Source: CAKSST01 sp045535505 (GTDB lineage: Bacteria; Bacillota; Clostridia; Oscillospirales; Acutalibacteraceae). From it: a DNA stretch of 12,094 bases. The DNA lies in contig JAZSLU010000020.1 of the NCBI GenBank assembly GCA_045535505.1, positions 1 to 12,094 of the forward strand, read 5' to 3'. Shown here piece by piece: positions 8,080-12,094 of the stretch (the first letter of the stretch is position 1; every line of letters begins with the position of its first letter). The position numbers were made by a program, and so were the translations under genes. The notes under the pieces were generated by a model that saw nothing but the letters and a program-made list of their open reading frames with translations, was not told the DNA's origin and did no database searches.

Positions 8080-8544
8080 ATGAAACAAAAAACAAAAATT
8101 TTTATTGCGGCAATAATTCTGCCGTTAGCAGTTGGCGGTCTTGCGGCACTAATAACAAAAGACAGCTACGAGTTTTATATGACCTTACAAAGACCGCCTT
8201 TTGCACCGCCGAGATTGGTTTTTCCAATAGTTTGGAGCATTCTTTATGTGCTTATGGGAATTGCAAGTGCGCTTGTTTACACAACGCCTTCGCCCGACCG
8301 CTTTTGTGCAGTTAAACTATATCTGTTCCAGCTTGTTCTTAACTTTTTCTGGTCAATAATTTTCTTTCGATTGGAAGCGCTCTGGCTTGCGTTTGTTTGG
8401 ATTGTGGCATTACTTTTTGCAGTGGCGGCAACAACCTATAAGTTTTATAAGGTTAATAAAACAGCAGGTCTTTTAATGCTGCCATATCTTGTGTGGACGG
8501 CATTTGCTACCTTGCTTAATTTATCTATCGCAATATTAAATTAA
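8080..8544 (+). CDS. tspO: TspO/MBR family membrane protein
   Basis: 154 residues, standard length for the family (bacterial TspO, mitochondrial translocator protein), which binds porphyrins and related hydrophobic ligands in five membrane helices. Helices fall at about 5-25, 46-66, 77-96, 98-118 and 128-150. Family motifs: RPPFAPPRLVFPIVWSILY (38-56), with the Pro-rich loop and W52; QLVLNFFWSIIFF (84-96), with N88 and W91; LPYLVWTAFATLLN (134-147). It starts directly after the T-run of the PBP terminator. No terminator separates it from the alcohol dehydrogenase 57 bases on, so the two may share a transcript. The cellular role in anaerobic Clostridia is not established; in other bacteria it is linked to tetrapyrrole handling and stress. 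Confidence 0.94.
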   Translation: MKQKTKIFIAAIILPLAVGGLAALITKDSYEFYMTLQRPPFAPPRLVFPIVWSILYVLMGIASALVYTTPSPDRFCAVKLYLFQLVLNFFWSIIFFRLEALWLAFVWIVALLFAVAATTYKFYKVNKTAGLLMLPYLVWTAFATLLNLSIAILN

Positions 8545-8601
8545 AAACGTGGGTATATTATAACGAGTCAAACAAAAACTATATAAAAAAGGAGAAAATA
8601 T

Positions 8602-9819
8602 ATGGCTCGTTTTACATTACCTCGCGATTTATATCATGGCAAAGGCTCACTCCAGGCGCTAAAAAATCTTAAAGGTTCACGCGCGATGGTTTGCGTTGGC
8701 GGCGGCTCAATGAAACGTTTCGGTTTTTTAGATAAGGTCGTTTCTTATCTTGAACAAGCGGGTATGGAGGTGCAACTTTTTTCAGGTATAGAACCTGACC
8801 CCTCGGTTGATACCGTTATGCGTGGCGCCAAAGCAATGCAAGAATTTCAGCCCGACTGGATTGTGGCAATCGGCGGCGGCTCACCCATTGATGCGGCAAA
8901 GGCTATGTGGATTAAATATGAACATCCCGAAATAACCTTTGAAGAAATGTGTGTTGTGTTCGGCATTCCGGAACTTCGCAAAAAAGCACGTTTTTGTGCA
9001 ATTCCCTCAACGTCAGGCACAGCTACGGAGGTTACCGCTTTCTCGGTTATTACCGATTATAAAAAAGGCATCAAATATCCTCTTGCCGACTTTGAAATTA
9101 CGCCTGATGTTGCAATCGTTGACCCTGACCTTGCACAAACCATGCCAAAAAAACTTACCGCACATACAGGTATGGACGCCATGACACACGCTGTTGAGGC
9201 ATACGTTTCAACTGCTAACAGCGAATTTACCGACCCTCTTGCAATTTTTGCTATAAAAATGATACAAAAGCACCTTGTAGATTCATACAACGGCGACCAA
9301 ACAAAACGTGCCTCAATGCACAATGCTCAGTGCCTTGCAGGTATGGCGTTCTCTAATGCTCTTTTAGGCATCGTTCACTCAATGGCACATAAAACAGGCG
9401 CCGCCTTTGAAGACCTTGGCGCACACATTGTTCATGGTGCCGCCAATGCTATGTATCTGCCCAAAGTAATTGCTTTTAACGCAAAAAACCAAACGGCGAA
9501 AAAACGTTACGGCGAAATTGCTGATTATATGGGTCTTGGCGGTGAAAACGACGACCAAAAGGTTGAAAAACTTATTGCATATTTGCGTGGCATGAATGAT
9601 GACCTTAACATTCCCCAGTGCATCAAAAATTACGGCGCTGACGGACTGCCTTGCGAGAACGGCTTTGTTGATGAGGATACTTTCCTTAAAAGACTGCCCG
9701 AAATTGCAAAAAATGCGGTTGCCGATGCTTGTACAGGCTCAAATCCCAGACAAATTACGGTTGAAGAAATGGAAAAGCTGCTTTTGTGCTGCTATTACGA
9801 TACAAATGTTGATTTTTAA
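8602..9819 (+). CDS. Iron-containing alcohol dehydrogenase
   Basis: 405 residues, a cytosolic group III (Fe-dependent) dehydrogenase that interconverts aldehydes and primary alcohols or diols with NAD(P)H. The N-terminal dinucleotide domain has CVGGGSMKRFG (31-41) and IGGGSPIDAAK (90-100); the C-terminal helical domain binds metal. By comparison with FucO the likely ligands are D192 and H196 (GMDAMTHAVEA), H259 (VHSMAHKTG) and H278 (VHGAAN), with H263 conserved nearby. STSGTATEVTAFSV (136-149) is the usual central motif. The GGGS turn replaces the Asp found in NADH-using FucO and resembles NADPH-using YqhD and butanol dehydrogenases, so NADPH preference is inferred. Start ATG 8602 follows AAGGAG by 7 bases. 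No clear promoter or Rex site is seen upstream; a weak TATATT lies at 8554-8559. It probably serves fermentative alcohol formation or aldehyde removal. Confidence 0.93.
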   Translation: MARFTLPRDLYHGKGSLQALKNLKGSRAMVCVGGGSMKRFGFLDKVVSYLEQAGMEVQLFSGIEPDPSVDTVMRGAKAMQEFQPDWIVAIGGGSPIDAAKAMWIKYEHPEITFEEMCVVFGIPELRKKARFCAIPSTSGTATEVTAFSVITDYKKGIKYPLADFEITPDVAIVDPDLAQTMPKKLTAHTGMDAMTHAVEAYVSTANSEFTDPLAIFAIKMIQKHLVDSYNGDQTKRASMHNAQCLAGMAFSNALLGIVHSMAHKTGAAFEDLGAHIVHGAANAMYLPKVIAFNAKNQTAKKRYGEIADYMGLGGENDDQKVEKLIAYLRGMNDDLNIPQCIKNYGADGLPCENGFVDEDTFLKRLPEIAKNAVADACTGSNPRQITVEEMEKLLLCCYYDTNVDF

Positions 9820-9823
9820 TATC

Positions 9824-9867
9824 AAAAATAACAGAGGCACACCTTAGTGTGCCTCTGTTATTTTTTT
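9824..9867. terminator. Bidirectional intrinsic terminator
   Basis: A perfect 19-bp stem, 9824-9842 with 9847-9865, loop CTTA (9843-9846), and a core of ACAGAGGCACAC. Seven T (9861-9867) follow on the plus strand; on the minus strand the five A at 9824-9828 supply a U-run. It ends the dehydrogenase transcript and overlaps the stop region of the opposing lipoprotein gene. Confidence 0.9.
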
Positions 9868-10357
9868 ATTGTTTTTTGGTTGCGGTCGTGAGATACATCA
9901 TTGCAATCTCAACCTCGCCTGCATCGTTTAACCACAAATACATTTTTGGATTTTCACGTTTTTTAAATTTTTTTATAAAGGCCTTTTCGGTTAATTCTTC
10001 ATAAACAACCTTGTTTTCAATATCGCCTTCAAGGTGGTTGATTATTTTAGAGTCTCGTGTGTAAAATTTTACGTTTTGTGCAAAAACATAGGTAGTAATT
10101 TCAGGCATTTCTTTATTAATTTTGGGATGATAGGTTGAAATGCATGTGTGCAGGGTATTGTCTTCAATTTTAACAACCGCTACGTTAAGATTAGCCGATT
10201 CATAGTTAAGTCCATCCAAACATTTCTCGCCAACAAAGGTATATCTGGTTGTGCCCAAATTAGCATTAACGCTTAAAACTCTAACATCATCACGGCTTTT
10301 GCAAGAGCACAAAAGTGTGGCAAAGCATAAAACCAAAACAAGTAATACTTTTTTCAT
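9866..10357 (-). CDS. Putative lipoprotein of unknown function
   Basis: 163 residues. A type II signal sequence (KKVLLVLVLCFATLLCSCK) has a lipobox-like LCSC, so C19 would be the lipidated residue and the mature protein would be anchored outside the membrane. The rest is a single domain with several predicted beta strands (TRYTFVGEKCL, LNVAVVKIEDN, TLHTCISTYH, ITTYVFAQNVKFYT) and a Lys-rich segment (KAFIKKFKKRENPK), ending in MYLWLNDAGEVEIAMMYLTT. I do not recognise the family; no enzyme motif is seen. Start ATG 10357 has GGGAG 7 bases upstream and a good promoter at 10386-10414. It is transcribed alone, convergent with the alcohol dehydrogenase and sharing its terminator. Confidence 0.75.
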   Translation of the reverse strand: MKKVLLVLVLCFATLLCSCKSRDDVRVLSVNANLGTTRYTFVGEKCLDGLNYESANLNVAVVKIEDNTLHTCISTYHPKINKEMPEITTYVFAQNVKFYTRDSKIINHLEGDIENKVVYEELTEKAFIKKFKKRENPKMYLWLNDAGEVEIAMMYLTTATKKQ

Positions 10358-10385
10358 AAAAAAACTCCCTAAATTTATATTATAT

Positions 10386-10414
10386 ATTTTAAAATCATAT
10401 TATACCTTTGTCAA
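10386..10414 (-). promoter_or_regulatory. Sigma-A promoter of lipoprotein gene
   Basis: Minus strand: consensus -35 TTGACA (10414-10409), 17-base spacer, TAAAAT (10391-10386). The predicted start near 10379 leaves a 22-base leader containing the ribosome site. Confidence 0.7.
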
Positions 10415-10439
10415 TAGTGTTAACATTGTTTTTTGCATC

Positions 10440-10479
10440 TAAAATAAAAAGGCGGTGTGCATAAAAGCGCACAACGCCT
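10440..10479 (-). terminator. Intrinsic terminator of 77-residue membrane protein gene
   Basis: Minus strand: AGGCGTTGTGC (10479-10469), loop of 8, GCACACCGCCT (10460-10450), then TTTTT and ATTTT. The stem is 11 positions with one T-C mismatch. It begins inside the stop codon of the gene. Confidence 0.8.
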
Positions 10480-10711
10480 ATTCATCAGCCTTTTTTGATA
10501 ACTTAATTATAAAATATGCAATTATTGCCATTGCCAGAACGGCGCCAAGTGCGCATCCCACAACAGTAATAATTGTCCAAAAAACATCAAGATTTAAATT
10601 GCCGTATCTATCCATAAAAAACTTTAATGTCGTTCCCGAAAAAGCAAGACATAAAGCAAAAATAATAATCTCAACAATAGATAATAATAAAATTTTGGTC
10701 TTGTTTTTCAA
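10478..10711 (-). CDS. Small two-helix membrane protein, unknown function
   Basis: 77 residues from TTG 10711. Two predicted membrane helices: KILLLSIVEIIIFALCLAF near residues 5-23, and FWTIITVVGCALGAVLAMAI with its continuation near 43-67. A short polar loop (DRYGNLNLD) lies between, with charged ends (LKNKTK, KLSKKADE). By charge both ends should be cytoplasmic. I recognise no family. The TTG start is set by GGAGGG 6 bases upstream and by the promoter; a longer frame from ATG 10750 would begin upstream of the -10 box. It is a single-gene transcription unit with its own promoter and terminator, just downstream of spoVT and on the same strand. Confidence 0.7.
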   Translation of the reverse strand: MKNKTKILLLSIVEIIIFALCLAFSGTTLKFFMDRYGNLNLDVFWTIITVVGCALGAVLAMAIIAYFIIKLSKKADE

Positions 10712-10717
10712 AGCAAT

Positions 10718-10723
10718 CCCTCC
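10718..10723 (-). promoter_or_regulatory. Ribosome site fixing TTG start of membrane protein
   Basis: GGAGGG on the minus strand, 6 bases before TTG 10711; it lies just inside the predicted transcript, which begins near 10727. Confidence 0.65.
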
Positions 10724-10733
10724 AACATAAAGC

Positions 10734-10762
10734 ATTATACCGCAAAACATAGCATATTACAA
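10734..10762 (-). promoter_or_regulatory. Sigma-A promoter of 77-residue membrane protein gene
   Basis: Minus strand: TTGTAA (10762-10757), 17-base spacer, consensus TATAAT (10739-10734). The leader is about 16 bases. Confidence 0.75.
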
Positions 10763-10797
10763 TGCTTTTATGTTAACAAAGGGTAAACTTTAATAAA

Positions 10798-11328
10798 TTA
10801 TTCGGTCTGTTGTCCCAAAAAACTTGCCGCAACCTGCGCTAACTTAAAATCACTCTCACTTGAGGTAGGGCACTTGTCGTTTGAAAGCATAACCACAGCG
10901 CCGGTAACGTCACCTGCAGCAATAATGGGCACCGCAATACAGGCGTTTCTGTCAACTCCCTCTAAAACCGACATTTTTTTGTTGCAATCGTTAAAACTTT
11001 TGCGTGATTCCATAGCCTCTTCAAGCGCTGGGGTAATTCTGCGCTCAAGCACCTCTTTTTTCGGTATGTTAGAAGCCGCAATGCAATGGTCACGGTCGCA
11101 TATCAAAACCGAAAGATTGGTACCTTTTGAAAGGCTTTCGGCATATTGGTTTGAAAAGTTGGACAACTCACCAATGGGTGAATATTTTTTAAAAACCACC
11201 TCGCCGCCCGCATCAGTAAATATCTCCAACGGGTCTCCCTCGCGTATGCGCATAGTGCGGCGGATTTCTTTCGGGATAACCACACGACCAAGGTCATCTA
11301 TTCTACGAACTATTCCTGTTGCTTTCAT
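10798..11328 (-). CDS. spoVT: Stage V sporulation protein T, AbrB-family regulator
   Basis: 176 residues, close to the Bacillus protein in length. In Bacillus it acts in the forespore as activator and repressor of sigma-G-dependent genes. The N-terminal AbrB swapped-hairpin DNA-binding domain (1-50) reads MKATGIVRRIDDLGRVVIPKE, IRRTMRIREGDPLEIF, VVFKKYSP. A GAF-type domain follows (about 57-176), with LSVLICDRDHCIAAS, RNACIAVPI, GDVTGAVVMLS and the closing helix KLAQVAASFLGQQ. Start ATG 11328 has AGAGGAG 8 bases upstream. Its presence supports a spore-forming host. It has its own leader with an 18-bp palindrome and a possible sigma-G promoter; no clear terminator is seen after the stop. Confidence 0.96.
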   Translation of the reverse strand: MKATGIVRRIDDLGRVVIPKEIRRTMRIREGDPLEIFTDAGGEVVFKKYSPIGELSNFSNQYAESLSKGTNLSVLICDRDHCIAASNIPKKEVLERRITPALEEAMESRKSFNDCNKKMSVLEGVDRNACIAVPIIAAGDVTGAVVMLSNDKCPTSSESDFKLAQVAASFLGQQTE

Positions 11329-11357
11329 ATATAAATCTCCTCTTTTTACAATTTTAA

Positions 11358-11375
11358 TGTGATATTAGTATCACA
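11358..11375. repeat. 18-bp palindrome in spoVT leader, possible operator
   Basis: TGTGATA-TTAG-TATCACA: perfect 7-base arms around 4 bases, 29-47 bases before the spoVT start. It overlaps the possible -10 region. The TGTGA and TCACA halves are 8 bases apart, not the 6 expected for Crp- or Rex-type sites, so the protein that would bind is unknown; SpoVT itself is a candidate. Confidence 0.5.
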
Positions 11376-11395
11376 CTATTTGTAGAAATTATGAG
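11366..11395 (-). promoter_or_regulatory. Possible sigma-G-type promoter of spoVT
   Basis: Minus strand: -10 GATACTA (11372-11366), one base off the forespore pattern CATWHTA, with CTCATA (11395-11390) 17 bases upstream, a partial fit to a forespore -35. Bacillus spoVT is made under sigma-G, which motivates the reading; the match alone is weak. The same bases could serve as a sigma-A extended -10 (TGTGATACT). Confidence 0.3.
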
Positions 11396-11441
11396 CAGAA
11401 TTTCCAATTGTTTTTTTATTTTAAAATGGATATGTGAAAAT

Positions 11442-11466
11442 GGCGATGACATTTTTAGTCATCGCC
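11442..11466 (-). terminator. Terminator of ybjQ operon
   Basis: Perfect 9-bp stem GGCGATGAC (11442-11450) with GTCATCGCC (11458-11466), 7-base loop. Read leftward it is followed by ATTTTC; outer bases GAAA/TTTC can extend the stem across a mismatch. The U-run is short, so termination may be partial. Confidence 0.65.
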
Positions 11467-11500
11467 TCTTTCAAAAAACAAATCTTTTTTTCAAAACAGA

Positions 11501-11818
11501 TTATTTTTCAATGAACTTAACCGCTGTACCGTATGCAATAACTTCTGCTGCGCCCTGCATAATAGCAGATGAGGCATAACGAATATTAACAATAGCATCT
11601 GCGCCGAGTTCTTCAGCTTCTGCGACCATTCTCTTGGTAGCAAGAGCACGAGCTTCGTTCATCATTTCATTATAGGATTTAAGTTCTCCACCAACCAATG
11701 TTTTAAAACTTTGGGAAATATCTTTTCCTATGTGCTTTGACTGAATAGTGCTTCCTTTTACAAGACCTAACATTTCGAGTTCTTTGCCGCTGATGTAATC
11801 AGTATTTACTAAGATCAT
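11501..11818 (-). CDS. ybjQ: YbjQ/DUF74 family protein
   Basis: 105 residues from ATG 11818. A small cytosolic protein of the YbjQ family (often labelled putative heavy-metal-binding; it forms a pentameric beta-rich assembly in known structures), with unproven function. Family features: MILVNTDYISGKE at the N-terminus, IGKDISQSFKTLVGGELKSYNEMMNEAR (30-57), LGADAIVNIRYASS (71-84) and the closing strand EVIAYGTAVKF. The start is ATG because AAAGGTGA (11824-11831) lies about 6 bases upstream; a GTG at 11827 sits inside that site. The 5' end overlaps the previous gene by 20 bases, so translation is coupled. It is last in its operon, followed by the hairpin at 11442-11466. Confidence 0.92.
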   Translation of the reverse strand: MILVNTDYISGKELEMLGLVKGSTIQSKHIGKDISQSFKTLVGGELKSYNEMMNEARALATKRMVAEAEELGADAIVNIRYASSAIMQGAAEVIAYGTAVKFIEK

Positions 11819-12023
11819 CTTCTTCACCTTTCTTTATTTCATTTATTCTTTCTATGCAAACTTTGAGCATAACAGCCGTAAAAGCAAGGGGAATAATTCC
11901 CAAAAGCCATTTCCAAATGCCATCTATCAGTGATATTAAAAAGCCAAAGTAAGCAATGTAATATAAAACCATAATAGCGGTTACTATAATCGGTGCAATC
12001 AGTTTTTTCTTATGTTCTTTCAT
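11799..12023 (-). CDS. Small two-helix membrane protein with acidic tail
   Basis: 74 residues. Basic start (MKEHKKK), two membrane helices (LIAPIIVTAIMVLYYIAYFGF, about 8-28, split by no charge, and GIWKWLLGIIPLAFTAVML, about 35-53), then a cytoplasmic helix KVCIERINEIKKGEEDDLSKY. The GEEDDLSKY ending resembles, from memory, other small clostridial membrane proteins of unknown role; I cannot name a family. Start ATG 12023 has only a weak ribosome site (GTGGT, 12030-12034), suggesting coupling to the gene that stops 15 bases upstream. Its 3' end overlaps ybjQ by 20 bases and carries the ybjQ ribosome site. Confidence 0.75.
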   Translation of the reverse strand: MKEHKKKLIAPIIVTAIMVLYYIAYFGFLISLIDGIWKWLLGIIPLAFTAVMLKVCIERINEIKKGEEDDLSKY

Positions 12024-12038
12024 ATCAATACCACGAAA

Positions 12039-12094
12039 TTATTTCAATTTTTTCAGTTTTAAAGTATTAGCAATAACAATAAGTTGCATTCCTT
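12039..12094 (-). CDS. C-terminal end of a truncated gene, possibly metal P-type ATPase
   Basis: Only the last 17 residues plus the stop are inside the window: GMQLIVIANTLKLKKLK, then TAA at 12041-12039. A hydrophobic stretch ending in ANTLKLKKLK is like the final membrane helix and basic tail of heavy-metal P-type ATPases (usual form VIxNxLRLxxxK). The match is too short to be decisive; any membrane protein ending in a helix plus a basic tail is possible. It would be the upstream gene of the ybjQ operon, 15 bases from the next start. Confidence 0.4.
   Translation of the reverse strand, partial: GMQLIVIANTLKLKKLK

Noticed and set aside
10874..11362. 162-residue open frame on the plus strand over spoVT
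   Set aside because: Antisense shadow of an unmistakable spoVT; no promoter or ribosome site of its own.
11358..11375. Rex or Crp/Fnr operator at the spoVT palindrome
   Set aside because: TGTGA and TCACA halves are separated by 8 bases; these families need 6. Kept only as an unassigned palindrome.

Overview
The window looks like ordinary chromosome from a low- to mid-GC, spore-forming anaerobe of the Clostridia, probably Oscillospirales/Ruminococcaceae-like. The grounds are the spore regulator SpoVT, a small exported protein resembling the BofC C-terminal domain, NrdR, an iron-containing alcohol dehydrogenase, AT-rich spacers with sigma-A-like promoters, strong Shine-Dalgarno sites and frequent TTG starts. 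I see no rRNA, tRNA, transposase, phage gene or CRISPR array.

Left part (1-1800): a two-gene leftward operon. nrdR (repressor of ribonucleotide reductase genes) is followed by a 397-residue NlpC/P60-like cysteine-peptidase-fold protein with no signal peptide. The nrdR promoter is very clear (TTGCAT-17-TATACT, extended -10), and an imperfect NrdR box lies between it and the nrdR start. A divergent promoter serves the next operon.

Centre-left (1807-5238): a tight rightward operon of cyclophilin (ppiB), glucose-1-phosphate thymidylyltransferase (rmlA) and two family-2 glycosyltransferases. This is a surface-polysaccharide unit. RmlA makes dTDP-glucose, the precursor of dTDP-rhamnose, and the second transferase resembles rhamnosyltransferases; rmlB, rmlC and rmlD are not here. 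It meets, tail to tail with a 4-base stop overlap, a leftward gene for the small exported BofC-like protein.

Centre (5677-9865): rightward genes for a class A penicillin-binding protein, a TspO/MBR membrane protein and an iron-dependent alcohol dehydrogenase. A hairpin terminator after the PBP gene contains the tspO ribosome-binding site in its 3' arm, the most unusual regulatory arrangement here. A 19-bp hairpin after the dehydrogenase serves both strands.

Right part (9866-12094): all genes are leftward. They are an orphan lipoprotein, a 77-residue two-helix membrane protein with its own promoter and terminator, spoVT with an 18-bp palindrome in its leader, and a compact operon ending in ybjQ. 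That operon is preceded by a 74-residue membrane protein and by the last 17 residues of a gene that may be a metal-transporting P-type ATPase.

Several starts were moved from the longest open frame because the upstream codon lies in the Shine-Dalgarno or promoter: ppiB, the PBP, the 77-residue protein, ybjQ, the BofC-like gene and both glycosyltransferases. No novel multi-gene system is evident. The best leads are regulatory (the tspO hairpin, the nrdR leader, the spoVT palindrome) and two operon partners of unknown role.
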